This document shows, piece by piece, positions 34,669 to 44,088 of a DNA stretch of 45,522 bases. The stretch's first letter is position 1. Every line of letters begins with the position of its first letter. The DNA is from Chloroflexota bacterium (GTDB lineage Bacteria > Chloroflexota > Dehalococcoidia > Lucifugimonadales > Lucifugimonadaceae): positions 104,715 to 150,236 of the forward strand of contig JAQCHZ010000004.1 of NCBI GenBank assembly GCA_027618835.1, read 5' to 3'. The translations under genes and the position numbers were made by a program. The notes beneath the pieces were generated by a model. The model was not told the origin of the DNA. It did no database searches and worked only from the letters and a program-made list of their open reading frames with translations.

Positions 34669-35580
34669 ATGGTCAATCACTTTCTAAAACTCAGCGATAT
34701 CGCGCCTGAAGAAATTCAGCCGATACTTGATCGCGCAATCGCTCTGAAAGCTGGCGCAACGAGCAACGCGCTCGCTGGCAAATCGGTGGCGATTCTGTTC
34801 GAAAAGCCTTCTCTGCGTACGAAGCTTTCGTTCTGGGTTGGTTCAGAGAAGCTCGGTGGAAATCCAGTTCACTTCGCACCCGAAGAGGTTGGCCTAGGCA
34901 AACGAGAGCCAGTAGCTGACGTTGCTCAGGTGATGTCTCGCATGTCGGACATTGCGGTGATTCGTACATTTGAACAGTCGATTATCGAAGAGTTCGCGAA
35001 GAACGCCTCGATACCGGTTATCAACGCACTAACCGACGCTGAGCATCCGTGCCAGGCGCTCGCCGACACGCAGACGATTACCGAGCAGCTCGGTAGCGTT
35101 AAAGGTGCCAACGTGGCGTTCATAGGCGATGGAAACAACGTTGCTGTGAGTCTTGCATACGCAGTTGCCGGTCTTGGTGGTCGCCTAACGGTCGCTTCAC
35201 CAAACGGCTATGCAGTTGCTGCTGAAGATATTGAAGGTGCGAACACTTACGGTGCAGTAGCCGGTGGAAGCGTGAAGCAGGTTACAAGTCCACAAGAAGC
35301 AGTCGCCAATGCCGACATCGTTTACACCGACGTGTGGACGAGCATGGGGCAGGAAACCGAAACAGCCAAACGTTTGGTGGATTTCGATGGCTACCAAGTG
35401 AACCCTGCATTGCTAGACCAAGCTTCAGCAAATGTGAAGTTCATGCACGATCTACCGGCACACCCCGGCGAAGAGATTTCGCATGGTTTGCTGTACGACT
35501 CAAGATCGGTTGCGTTCGACCAGGCAGAAAACCGCCTGTGGGCGCAAGCAGCGTTGATGGAAAAGCTTATTCAGTCCTAA
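34669..35580 (+). CDS. argF: Ornithine carbamoyltransferase
   Basis: This enzyme makes citrulline from ornithine and carbamoyl phosphate. The 303-residue protein has the carbamoyl-phosphate motif SLRT (48-51), HPCQALAD (126-133) and DVWTSMGQE (221-229), which separates ornithine from aspartate transcarbamoylases. The near-invariant HCLP ornithine-binding motif reads HDLPAH, with Asp at 261 for Cys. SFEVG reads SFWVG. It could therefore have altered substrate preference. No other arg genes are nearby. The upstream spacer contains a leader-like frame. Confidence 0.88.
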   Translation: MVNHFLKLSDIAPEEIQPILDRAIALKAGATSNALAGKSVAILFEKPSLRTKLSFWVGSEKLGGNPVHFAPEEVGLGKREPVADVAQVMSRMSDIAVIRTFEQSIIEEFAKNASIPVINALTDAEHPCQALADTQTITEQLGSVKGANVAFIGDGNNVAVSLAYAVAGLGGRLTVASPNGYAVAAEDIEGANTYGAVAGGSVKQVTSPQEAVANADIVYTDVWTSMGQETETAKRLVDFDGYQVNPALLDQASANVKFMHDLPAHPGEEISHGLLYDSRSVAFDQAENRLWAQAALMEKLIQS

Positions 35581-35689
35581 CGAATCAGGTTCCGAAGTTC
35601 TTTACGAAGAACAAACGTGCGTTTTTCGCCCGTGCAATTATGTAGAGATAGTTTGTTCGATCCAGAGCAAGAGAAAAATTAGTCCCCTT

Positions 35690-37012
35690 ATGGCACTCCC
35701 GATAGTAGCAATCATTGGCCGACCTAACGTCGGCAAATCGACCCTGTTCAACCGTTTGGCAGGTCGACGAATCGCGATCGTAAGCGATATTCCCGGAACC
35801 ACTCGTGATCGAGTATCAATCGACGCAGAATGGGGTCGACATAGATATCTTGTTGTCGATACCGCCGGCGTTGAAGATCGACCGCACAACGACTTGATGT
35901 GGGATGACATCAAAGCGCAGGTCGAGATTGCTATATATCAAGCAGATGCCATCATTTTTACAGTTGATGTGAACGACGGCGTAACCGACGCTGACCAAGA
36001 CGCCGCCGATATGGTGCGCCGTGCTGGAAAACCGACCGTACTCGCCGCAAACAAGGCAGACACGCTTGCGCGAGAAGACATGATCCACGATTTCTACTCG
36101 CTTGGTCTCGGTGAACCTATGCCTATCAGCGCCTACCACGACACTGGCATTGGTGATTTGATGCAGCAGGTGTTCGAGCAGCTGCCTCCGTTTGAAGATG
36201 AACCAATTGGTCAAAACTCAATTCGAGTAGCAATCGCTGGCCGACCTAATGCCGGTAAATCCGCATTGTTCAACGCACTCACAGGCGAGAAGCGGGCAGT
36301 CGTTAGTCCGGTTGCCGGAACGACTCGCGATACAGTCGACTCGCTCTTCGACTACGAGGGAACACGGATCACCTTCCTCGATACGGCCGGGCTACGGCGA
36401 AGAGGAAGCGTTGAATCTGGGATCGAAAAGTACAGCGCCATTCGAACTATCGGCGCGATCGAACGATGCTATGTCGCCGTTCTTGTACTCGATGCCACTG
36501 AATTTGTAACGGCGCAGGATCAGCACATCGGTGGTTACATCGACGATGCTTCACGCGCAGCCGTAGTGGTTGTCAATAAATGGGACCTCGCCGAGGAATT
36601 AGGACTCGATAAGGCAGAGTCAGCAGAAGCTGTTCGAAACCGGTTCAAGTTCATTCCAGAAGTACCGATCGTGTTTACTTCAGCTTTGAAAGGCTGGGGA
36701 GTGGAAACACTGTTGCCCACAATTTTGGATGTGTACGCAGAGTTCTCGAAGCAGATGCCTAGGGCCGAAGTTAGCCGGGTAATTTTCGATGCAATGGGCG
36801 AAAATCCGCTACCGGGCATCGGAACCAGACGCCCGAGGATCTATCGCTGCATCCAAAGCCGGACCTCTCCTCCTACGTTCTTGTTCACCGCACGGAACCC
36901 TGAACTAATACACTTCAGCTACCGCAGGTATCTGGAGAACCAACTGCGAGAACGATTTGGATTTATGGGTTCTCCAATGAGATTGGTATTCCAAACTCGA
37001 GACGATGAATGA
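35690..37012 (+). CDS. der: Ribosome-associated GTPase Der (EngA)
   Basis: Der has two GTPase domains in tandem and is needed for 50S subunit assembly. The 440-residue protein has G1 motifs GRPNVGKST near residue 9 and GRPNAGKSA in the second domain, G3 DTAG in both (DTAGVED and DTAGLRR), and NKAD / NKWD as G4. The C-terminal KH-like domain includes RRPRIYRCIQSRTSPPTFLFTARNP. plsY starts inside its last eight bases, which suggests coupled translation. Confidence 0.96.
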   Translation: MALPIVAIIGRPNVGKSTLFNRLAGRRIAIVSDIPGTTRDRVSIDAEWGRHRYLVVDTAGVEDRPHNDLMWDDIKAQVEIAIYQADAIIFTVDVNDGVTDADQDAADMVRRAGKPTVLAANKADTLAREDMIHDFYSLGLGEPMPISAYHDTGIGDLMQQVFEQLPPFEDEPIGQNSIRVAIAGRPNAGKSALFNALTGEKRAVVSPVAGTTRDTVDSLFDYEGTRITFLDTAGLRRRGSVESGIEKYSAIRTIGAIERCYVAVLVLDATEFVTAQDQHIGGYIDDASRAAVVVVNKWDLAEELGLDKAESAEAVRNRFKFIPEVPIVFTSALKGWGVETLLPTILDVYAEFSKQMPRAEVSRVIFDAMGENPLPGIGTRRPRIYRCIQSRTSPPTFLFTARNPELIHFSYRRYLENQLRERFGFMGSPMRLVFQTRDDE

Positions 37013-37664
37013 TCCCGCAGTCGCAATAGTTGTTCTTGTGGTCGCCTACTTTATTGGCGCGATTCCATTCGGCGTGATAACCGGCCGAGTTTTTCGCGGC
37101 GTCGACATTCGTAGCTATGGCAGCGGCGGATCGGGCGCAACAAACGTAAGTCGAACGCTCGGTCCGGTCGCAGGCGGAGCTGTTCTTGCAGCCGACGTAG
37201 GCAAAGGACTTGTCATTGCTGGTCTGGTGCGATGGGCAGTCGAGGGCGATGCTTGGCTAATCGCTGCTGCTGGTACCACCGCGGTTCTTGGGCACATGTT
37301 CCCAGCCTACATTAAGTTCAAAGGCGGCAAGGGTGTCGCAACTGGCCTCGGTGCACTGGCGATTATTTCCCCAATAGCGGCAGTTATTGCTCTTAGTGGA
37401 GTTGGAATCGCTGCGATCACCCGATACGTGAGCCTTGGTTCGATTATTGGTAGCGGCCTAAGCCTTGGTCTTCTGATTATATTAAGCATTTTTGAACTCA
37501 CAATTCTCGGCGTGGAACACGATATTTGGTATCTGCTGTTCGCCATTCCTGTCCCAATATTCATCTTTTGGAGCCACAGATCGAACGTCGATCGACTCGC
37601 AAAGGGTGATGAATCCAAGCTGGACGGCAATGCAACCCCGCGCCGGGCGCAGCGAACCCCGTAA
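37005..37664 (+). CDS. plsY: Glycerol-3-phosphate acyltransferase PlsY
   Basis: PlsY transfers an acyl group from acyl-phosphate to glycerol 3-phosphate, the first committed step in phospholipid synthesis. The 219-residue protein is largely hydrophobic with several membrane spans and holds FIGAIPFGVI, the motif RSYGSGGSGATNVSRTLG (Gly for the usual Asn in GSGN) and FKGGKGVATGLG. The C-terminus is a polar tail. It overlaps der by eight bases and precedes gpsA, which makes its substrate. Confidence 0.94.
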   Translation: MNDPAVAIVVLVVAYFIGAIPFGVITGRVFRGVDIRSYGSGGSGATNVSRTLGPVAGGAVLAADVGKGLVIAGLVRWAVEGDAWLIAAAGTTAVLGHMFPAYIKFKGGKGVATGLGALAIISPIAAVIALSGVGIAAITRYVSLGSIIGSGLSLGLLIILSIFELTILGVEHDIWYLLFAIPVPIFIFWSHRSNVDRLAKGDESKLDGNATPRRAQRTP

Positions 37665-37673
37665 ACTGCACGG

Positions 37674-38681
37674 GTGACACAAATTGGCATCATAGGCACG
37701 GGGGCGTGGGCAACCACCCTCGGAATACTTTTGGCACGAGACGGAAAAAAGACGGTTCTGTGGTCTCGCACCGAAGCACGAGCTCAAGAACTGACATCAG
37801 CGCGAGTGAATGAACGCTCGGTACCGGGTGTTGAGTTTCCTGAACTGATGACCATTTCGGCTTCGCTCGAAGAAGCTATCGGCACTTCAGATCTTGTAAT
37901 CATTGCCGTTCCTTCTGTAACCATTCGAGAGAATATTAGAAAAGTTCGCTCTGCGATTCCTTCGGGAGCCAACGTTGTTTGCGCAACTAAGGGAATCGAA
38001 ATCACCTCCGGAAAGCGCATGTCACAAGTGATCTCCGAAGAGTTACCTGGGTTCTGGCGTTCTCAAATCGGTGTGCTGTCGGGCCCCAATCTTGCAAGAG
38101 AAATTGCAGCGGGTAACCCTTCAACCGCCACGATTGCGTTCCCCGAAGATGGAATTGCCGAGCAAGTTCAATCGACGCTAAGTTCCGAATCTTTTCGTGT
38201 GTACCGCAGTGAAGACGTCATAGGTGTCGAACTGGGTGGGGCGCTGAAAAATATTATTGCCATAGGAGCTGCATTCATCGACGGCGCAGGGCTGGGAGCT
38301 AACGCAAAGGCTGCCTTTGTGACTCGCGGGCTCCACGAGATAACTCGACTCGGTATTGCGATGGGGGCTCGACCAGAAACGTTCGCGGGTCAGAGCGGAA
38401 TGGGTGATCTTATCGCTACCTGCTACTCGAATCTCAGTCGAAACTATCGTCTCGGAATCGGACTGGCGTCGGGTAAAGACCTGCCCGCAATACTTGAAGA
38501 CCTCGGTGAAACTGCCGAAGGTGCACCTACTACTCAAGCGGCAGTACGCCTTGCCAAAGAACTGAAGATCGACATGCCGATCACCGACGCAACACATGCT
38601 GTGTTGTTCGAAGGTACGTCGCCAGTCGAAGTAATACGGAACCTGATGGGACGATCACTTCAACCAGAAGCACACTACTAA
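37674..38681 (+). CDS. gpsA: NAD(P)-dependent glycerol-3-phosphate dehydrogenase
   Basis: GpsA reduces dihydroxyacetone phosphate to glycerol 3-phosphate. The 335-residue protein has a Rossmann motif IGTGAWATTLGILLARDG, VVCATKGIE, VLSGPNLAREIAAGNPS, the LGGALKNIIAIGAAFIDGAGLG region with the catalytic Lys, and GMGDLIATCYS. The start is GTG at 37674, nine bases after plsY. Its product feeds PlsY directly. Confidence 0.96.
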   Translation: MTQIGIIGTGAWATTLGILLARDGKKTVLWSRTEARAQELTSARVNERSVPGVEFPELMTISASLEEAIGTSDLVIIAVPSVTIRENIRKVRSAIPSGANVVCATKGIEITSGKRMSQVISEELPGFWRSQIGVLSGPNLAREIAAGNPSTATIAFPEDGIAEQVQSTLSSESFRVYRSEDVIGVELGGALKNIIAIGAAFIDGAGLGANAKAAFVTRGLHEITRLGIAMGARPETFAGQSGMGDLIATCYSNLSRNYRLGIGLASGKDLPAILEDLGETAEGAPTTQAAVRLAKELKIDMPITDATHAVLFEGTSPVEVIRNLMGRSLQPEAHY

Positions 38682-38691
38682 GCGGTTCTAG

Positions 38692-39444
38692 TTAGCCGCC
38701 GAGATCGCCAAGTTCGTACAATATTGCCGATATAACGGTTATCGCGGCTGTTTCACTTCTTAGCACTCGACTGCCCAAAGTGACCAACTGCGCGCCGGCT
38801 TCACGAATGCTTGTGGCTTCGTCGGCACTGAACCCGCCTGGAGGTCCGATTAGGGCCGTAAGCTGTTTCGCTTCAGTATCGAGTGATTGAAGCACCTGTC
38901 GGAGCGGCTTTGATTCGTCAGCTAGCTCCTCCCACATGCACAACAGAGGCTGTTCGCTGACGATTGGCTGTATCGCATCCATAAGGGGAGTAGGAGCTTC
39001 TACGATGGGCACGGTGGCTCTACCGCTCTGCTCTGACGCTTCGATGGCAATTCGCTGCCAGCGTTCGAGTCGCTTGTCCGAAGGCGTACCCGTATTTCCG
39101 CCCTGTACTCGTTCCGACATCACCGGAACGAATCGAACGGCACCGAGTTCGGTGCACTTCTGAATGGCAAGCTCGATTCGTTCGGGTCTAGCTAGCCCGA
39201 GCAGCATCGTGACCTTGCTGACTGGCTCGGCAACGGGTCGAACGGCCGACACGAGAGTTGTTGAAACGTTGTTCTTGCCGACGTGGTCGATCTCAACTTC
39301 CCACTCTGAACCAGAACCATCGAAAAGCCTGATGTGCTCGCCGGTATCTGCCCTTAGAACCGTCTTCAGTTGCCGGGCTATCGACCCGTCAAGAGAAATC
39401 GAACGGTCAGTGGCGTCGATGTCGGGAACGTAGAACCTATGCAT
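38692..39444 (-). CDS. rsmE: 16S rRNA (uracil1498-N3)-methyltransferase
   Basis: RsmE is a SPOUT-class methyltransferase acting on U1498 of 16S rRNA. The 250-residue protein has MHRFYVPDID, a middle KCTELGAVRFVPVMSERVQ, and the C-terminal knot motifs LIGPPGGFSADEA and VTLGSRVLRSETAAITVISAI. It follows prmA by two bases and ends ten bases from the convergent gpsA; no terminator separates them. Confidence 0.94.
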   Translation of the reverse strand: MHRFYVPDIDATDRSISLDGSIARQLKTVLRADTGEHIRLFDGSGSEWEVEIDHVGKNNVSTTLVSAVRPVAEPVSKVTMLLGLARPERIELAIQKCTELGAVRFVPVMSERVQGGNTGTPSDKRLERWQRIAIEASEQSGRATVPIVEAPTPLMDAIQPIVSEQPLLCMWEELADESKPLRQVLQSLDTEAKQLTALIGPPGGFSADEATSIREAGAQLVTLGSRVLRSETAAITVISAILYELGDLGG

Positions 39445-39446
39445 TG

Positions 39447-40352
39447 CTACTTCGATCCTGCAGCGCGGGTGATTCGAGTCGCAGTCCAGTCTTCGATCAT
39501 CCTGCTCGACTCAACCTGTCCTCCGACCTCTTCGAACGCTGCGACAACGTCAGCAAGCCGAGTATCGAGAACGCCTGAAGTGATAATTACTCCATCGTCG
39601 GACACTGAATCGATTAGCGGCTGTGCGAGTGCGATAAGCACGTTGGCTGCGATGTTCGCACCAACTACGTCGAACCCTCGATTAGGAACCTGATCGTTTG
39701 GAATCGATCCAGCGAGAATCGTCGATTTATCGGAAAATCCTGCGGCTTCTAGATTGGCATTCGATGAGATAACGGCGTCATCTTCGATGTCGAGTCCAGT
39801 TGCGTGGCCTGCACCGAGCGCCAGAGCTGCGATCGAAAGAACACCAGAGCCGCAGCCGACATCGAGGAATCTATCGCCTGGCTTTATTGCCATTTCGATC
39901 TCTTCCAGACACATGAGAGTCGTCGGGTGATGACCCGTGCCGAACGCGAGACCGGGTTCGAGTTCGATTACAACATCGGTCGACTTCGCGTGAAAAACGG
40001 TAGATCGAGGAACGATGACGAGGTTCGTTCCAACTCTGATTGGCTCGAATTTTTGATTGCGCCATTCATCGTCACTGACTTCAAGTTCTTCGACTTCGGG
40101 AAGATCGACCAAGTGGCGAATCAGTCGTACGCCAACGTCGATAGCTGTCTTGCGACTTGCTGTCGTCGGATCAAGCGGTAACCAGCCTCGAATCGTCACC
40201 CACGCAGTGGGATCTGGTGATTCACCCTCGTCGGGATTAAATCCACCCTGTCGTTCTACCGAAGCCGATCCTTCACCGTGAATATTGAACAGGTGGGTGA
40301 GCGGTTCGACGTACTCGGGTGGTGCTTTTATGCTGAGCTGAAGCCAGCGCAT
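39447..40352 (-). CDS. prmA: Ribosomal protein L11 methyltransferase
   Basis: PrmA methylates L11. The 301-residue protein has FEPIRVGTNLVIVPRST, ELEPGLAFGTGHHPTTLMCL, the SAM motif FLDVGCGSGVLSIAALALGA and ANIAANVLIALAQPL. It lies between dnaJ and rsmE, as in many Firmicutes and related bacteria. The gap to dnaJ is 60 bases. Confidence 0.94.
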   Translation of the reverse strand: MRWLQLSIKAPPEYVEPLTHLFNIHGEGSASVERQGGFNPDEGESPDPTAWVTIRGWLPLDPTTASRKTAIDVGVRLIRHLVDLPEVEELEVSDDEWRNQKFEPIRVGTNLVIVPRSTVFHAKSTDVVIELEPGLAFGTGHHPTTLMCLEEIEMAIKPGDRFLDVGCGSGVLSIAALALGAGHATGLDIEDDAVISSNANLEAAGFSDKSTILAGSIPNDQVPNRGFDVVGANIAANVLIALAQPLIDSVSDDGVIITSGVLDTRLADVVAAFEEVGGQVESSRMIEDWTATRITRAAGSK

Positions 40353-40412
40353 ATGTCCTACCTCTTTTGTTGGCTGAGATTGCTAAATATTGGTAGGGCC
40401 GTAGGTCAACTG

Positions 40413-41555
40413 TTAGGAGTTGCTACCTTCGCTGCGGAAAGCGTCTTTGAAACGATCAAAGATACCTTGATCCGTGCCAGAGTTTTCTTTGACCCGTTCT
40501 AGCCCGAACGAGTCTGCAAGTTCTTCAAGAAGTTCCGTCTGGCGCTCGCTTAGCTTGTCAGGTGTCATCACCTTTAGCTCAACTAACTGATCACCACGTC
40601 GACCTGCGGCACCCATGTGAGGAATGCCTGCGCTCTTGATTCGAGTCACTGCACCCGATTGTGTACCTGGCTTCACATCGATATCGATCGAGCCTTCTAG
40701 GGTTTCCACATTGATGATTCCACCCAAAGCGGCCATTGCCATGTTCACTTCTGCGGTCATCATTACGTCGTTGCCACGACGGGTGAAGACCTTGTCGCGT
40801 TGCACGCCTAAGTGAATGTAGAGATCGCCGTTTTGAACACCGGTGCCACCCGATTCACCTTCGCCGTGAATCAACAGTTTTACTCCGTGTTCGACGCCTG
40901 CAGGAATCTTTACTTCGATCTTGCGAGATTTTCGTGCAGTTCCCCGCCCCGAACACAGCTTGCAGGCGGTTTTTACCTGCTGACCTTCACCCTGACATGT
41001 TGGGCAGGCTGTGACCTGCTGGAACTGCCCGAAGAACGTGCGTTGGGTACGCTGGACTTTGCCTTCACCGTGGCAGGTAGAACATTCGATAATGTCGGTT
41101 CCAGGTTCCGCTCGGTTACCGTCGCATCGATCGCAACGTTCCATTCGTGTGAGTTCGAGTTCACGGGCAACACCAAATGCGGCGTCGCGGAAAGATACGT
41201 TTATCTGAAACTCTAGATCGGCTCCTCGTTTGGCAGCCTGACGAGTAGACCCACCAAAGAACGAATCGAAAATATCTCCGAAGCCACCAAAGCCTTCGAA
41301 ACCGTCAAACCCACGACCAGCCTGACCTTTCACACCCTCGTGTCCGAACTGATCGTACTGCGCTTTCCGCTTGGGATCGGTTAGAACCTGATACGCCTCG
41401 TTGACCTCTTTGAATCGGTCGCTGGCGTCGGCCGCCTTGTTGCGGTCGGGGTGGTACTGCAGTGCCTGCTTCCGAAACGCCTTTTTGAGATCTTCCGGCG
41501 TGGCATCACGGGCAACACCGAGAACCTCATAGTAATCACGTTTACTAGTTGTCAT
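40413..41555 (-). CDS. dnaJ: Chaperone protein DnaJ
   Basis: DnaJ stimulates the DnaK ATPase and binds unfolded proteins. The 380-residue protein has a J domain with HPD at 35-37, a Gly/Phe-rich linker (about 75-102), and a zinc domain with four CxxCxG repeats between about 141 and 205. The C-terminal substrate-binding domains follow. hrcA lies upstream on the same strand, but neither grpE nor dnaK is between them. Confidence 0.96.
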   Translation of the reverse strand: MTTSKRDYYEVLGVARDATPEDLKKAFRKQALQYHPDRNKAADASDRFKEVNEAYQVLTDPKRKAQYDQFGHEGVKGQAGRGFDGFEGFGGFGDIFDSFFGGSTRQAAKRGADLEFQINVSFRDAAFGVARELELTRMERCDRCDGNRAEPGTDIIECSTCHGEGKVQRTQRTFFGQFQQVTACPTCQGEGQQVKTACKLCSGRGTARKSRKIEVKIPAGVEHGVKLLIHGEGESGGTGVQNGDLYIHLGVQRDKVFTRRGNDVMMTAEVNMAMAALGGIINVETLEGSIDIDVKPGTQSGAVTRIKSAGIPHMGAAGRRGDQLVELKVMTPDKLSERQTELLEELADSFGLERVKENSGTDQGIFDRFKDAFRSEGSNS

Positions 41556-41638
41556 ATATGGCGGCCACTGGTCCTGTAGCGAAAGTCGGTTTTATAGCGG
41601 AGTTTGAGATCGGCGCGAAGAAACACGCGGACGTATTA

Positions 41639-41668
41639 ATTATAGACCTGAGATGAGATAAATCCGAA
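41639..41668 (-). promoter_or_regulatory. Possible promoter for dnaJ
   Basis: Reading the minus strand, TATAAT (41639-41644) is a perfect -10 box about 85 bases before the dnaJ ATG. The best -35 is TTCGGA at 41663-41668 with an 18-base spacer, three of six matches. No CIRCE operator is seen next to it, so HrcA control of dnaJ is not supported by this sequence. Confidence 0.45.
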
Positions 41669-41733
41669 TGAGGGTGCAAGCCCAAACGAGAACAAAAACT
41701 GGCGAGAATTGACGATAGGCTATTACGGGCGGA

Positions 41734-42765
41734 CTAACCGCCGTAGAACATCATCGTCATTTGATCGAGATGATTCGCCATGTATCGAACGGCCGGGATA
41801 GCTGTTTCGTATTCCATGCGAGTTGGCGCCATAACGCCGATCATTCCCTCAGCGGAAGTCGAGGTTCCGTATCGACTGAATACGATCGAGAAGTTCTTTA
41901 GAGCGTCTTCTTTGTGCTCCTCGCCGATCACGACGCTCGTCACGCCGCGTGGATCGCCTACGTTTGCTAGCACAGCTGTCGCTTGAGAATCTTCAATCAT
42001 CCAAGTTGCGCCTTGTGACATAGCGGGATCGGCGAGCAGTTCCGGCTGTTGGAACAGTTTGCCTATACCGCTAATTCTTTTTTCATTGCGGGAGGATGTG
42101 TCATGTTGCCGCAGAGCCGTCACAGCGGAGTCGAAGGCCTGGCGCTCGAATCCTTCGCCTATGTGCGCTGAACGGTCGACTAGGTTGTTGGCCGGAACAC
42201 CGACAATCGCTTCGCTAAGCCTGTTGCGAGTGTGTTCGATTTCCAAGTCTGAAACAAATGAATCTAGATTTATAACCTGTTTGTAAACGCTGGCTTCTTG
42301 CAGCACAAGGATTACGACCACAAGCATCTCTTGCAGACGAAGTAATTCGATGCTTTTAACTGGCGCTGGCGCTGCTCGGGGAATGGTCGTGAACGCCAAG
42401 GTGTCCATGAGGCCAGCCAGGATTTCTGATGCTGAATCGACCCACTCTTCAACGTGAGATCGAACGGAACTAAATTCCTGATCGATACGTGCGGAAACAC
42501 GAGGGTTCAGACTCGTTTCGGGGTTGAGAGAGGCGACGAACTGTCGGTAGCCACTATCAGACGGAATTCCACCTGATGACACGTGCGGGCGGCGAATGAG
42601 ACCGTCTTCTTCGAGTGCAACCATATCGCTGCGAATAGTCGCAGGGCTTGCTTTCAGCTTGGTCGAACGAGCGACAGTACTAGAGGCAACGGGAGACGCG
42701 GTCCGAACGTGTTCAGAAACGATGAACTTGAGTATTTCTCTTTTTCTCGAGGTAAGAGTCGGCAT
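41734..42765 (-). CDS. hrcA: Heat-inducible transcription repressor HrcA
   Basis: HrcA represses heat-shock genes through CIRCE operators (TTAGCACTC-N9-GAGTGCTAA). The 343-residue protein has an N-terminal winged helix (LTSRKREILKFIVSEHV, SPATIRSDMVALEEDGLI, HVSSGGIPSDSGYRQFV) and a GAF-like C-terminal region with VVIGEEHKEDALKNFSIVF and YGTSTSAEGMIGVMAPTRMEY. No CIRCE is visible in the spacers on either side of the gene. A TTGACG/TAACTT pair at 42865-42841 is a weak candidate promoter. Confidence 0.93.
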   Translation of the reverse strand: MPTLTSRKREILKFIVSEHVRTASPVASSTVARSTKLKASPATIRSDMVALEEDGLIRRPHVSSGGIPSDSGYRQFVASLNPETSLNPRVSARIDQEFSSVRSHVEEWVDSASEILAGLMDTLAFTTIPRAAPAPVKSIELLRLQEMLVVVILVLQEASVYKQVINLDSFVSDLEIEHTRNRLSEAIVGVPANNLVDRSAHIGEGFERQAFDSAVTALRQHDTSSRNEKRISGIGKLFQQPELLADPAMSQGATWMIEDSQATAVLANVGDPRGVTSVVIGEEHKEDALKNFSIVFSRYGTSTSAEGMIGVMAPTRMEYETAIPAVRYMANHLDQMTMMFYGG

Positions 42766-42954
42766 GCTTGTTCCAACTGCAAATTGCGGTGTGAATTTCT
42801 CGCAAGGCGGTGACGTACACGGTTCAGGATAGGCACCATGAAGTTAGCATGCAGTTTTCCCGAGCGTCAACGGCAATACAGCGATTGAAAACTCGAAACG
42901 AGTGCTCATTTGGAAATTCGACCAGTTCAAGCTGTTGGAAAATTTGAGAAACGC

Positions 42955-43869
42955 ATGAAATTACTGACATCAAGCGCTTTCGATTGAGACAGTGAGTTCG
43001 TACAGCGAGTTGGCCGTCCGCTGGAGCAGGATCAACTCAGGTACTAATTTGGCGACGGTACGGTTGATGCAGTGCTAGGAGAATTGAGCAAGTTTCAGAA
43101 CGACGATGGTGGCTTCGGACATGCGATGGAGCCTGACGTCCGAATGACGAATTCATCGCCGCTTTGTTCTTCCGTCGCGTTTCAGGTGCTGCGAGAGCTT
43201 GAAGTCTCTGACGATCTTGAAATAGTTCATTCGGCTATCGGATATTTTGCAAATTCGTACCAGCCGAAAATTGGCGGTTGGGATCCGACCGGGCCTAACG
43301 TAGACGATTACGACCGAGCTCCTTGGTGGGACCACTCGCCGATCGAGGGTCGATTAACTCCCCTAAAAGTAGTCAACCCCGGTGCCTATATTTGTGGCTA
43401 CCTGAAGCTGATTGGTGCTGATAGCGATTCAGATATCGCAGTCGATACGATTGTCGAAGATCTACTGGATTTGTTCTTCAATCTTCCAGAAGAAATCGAA
43501 CTTCATGCACTGATGTGTTTTATACGCATGGGGGGAATGATGTCTGTCGACGTTGCCGAGAGAATGTTGCCGAAGTTGGCTCGTGCCGCTCATCTAACTG
43601 TGAGCGAGAACGAAGAAGATTGGCGTGGTTACGGAGGGCGTCCGTTGTGTATTGCAGCCGCACCATCGAGCCTGTTGGTATCTGAATTTTAGGGGAGTGT
43701 GGAAAAGCAATTAGATTTTGAAATCGAGTCTCAGAACGCTGAAGGAGAGTGGCTGAGGTTTTGGTCCTATGGCGACCGGGCTGCGGCGTTTCAGGAAGCA
43801 ACGAATGAGTGGCCAGAATGGCTCACTTTCAGGAATCTGATTGCGTTCAAATCGTGGGGACGCATTTGA
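42955..43869 (+). pseudogene. Prenyltransferase/squalene-cyclase-like protein gene with three in-frame stops
   Basis: Read in a single frame from ATG 42955 to TGA 43867-43869, the sequence gives 304 codons with TGA at 42985, TAA at 43045 and TAG at 43690. Around the first two stops lie GRPLEQDQLRY and FGDGTVDAVLGELSKFQNDDGGFGHAMEPDVR, which look like the start of cyclase-like repeat proteins; QNDDGGFG is a QW-type repeat. After the third stop come WSYGDRAAAFQEA and WLTFRNLIAFKSWGRI, which look like the family C-terminus. There are no frameshifts. The longest open piece (43072-43692, GTG start) may still be translated. Function unknown. Confidence 0.7.
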
Positions 43870-43981
43870 GCCTCTGATTAGCTGTTTGATTAGTCGGTGG
43901 GATATTTAGCTCTAGTTGTTAACGATGTAGATGAACGACTTTGAAAACCAACTCAGATGAGCCGCTAATCATAGAATTCAA

Positions 43982-44010
43982 TTGACGCTCACACGGGCGC
44001 GTAGTTAAAT
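43982..44010 (+). promoter_or_regulatory. Probable promoter of the MBL-fold gene
   Basis: TTGACG (43982-43987) and TTAAAT (44005-44010) are 17 bases apart and lie about 80 bases before the MBL-fold start codon. The -35 matches five of six positions and the -10 four of six. The rest of the 43870-44088 spacer shows nothing else of note. Confidence 0.55.
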
Positions 44011-44088
44011 TAGGTAATGAACTGTGTTCATGTTGGGAACTCTCCCAATCATGACTGCGCATCACCGATCAAATCGAGGAACGTCCAC

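Noticed and set aside
42841-42910. CIRCE operator before hrcA
   Set aside because: GAGTGCTCA at 42900-42908 resembles the right half, but the left half (CGATTGAAA) does not match TTAGCACTC.
42955-43869. UGA recoded as Trp or selenocysteine
   Set aside because: TAA and TAG interrupt the same frame, and genes around it end normally at TGA.
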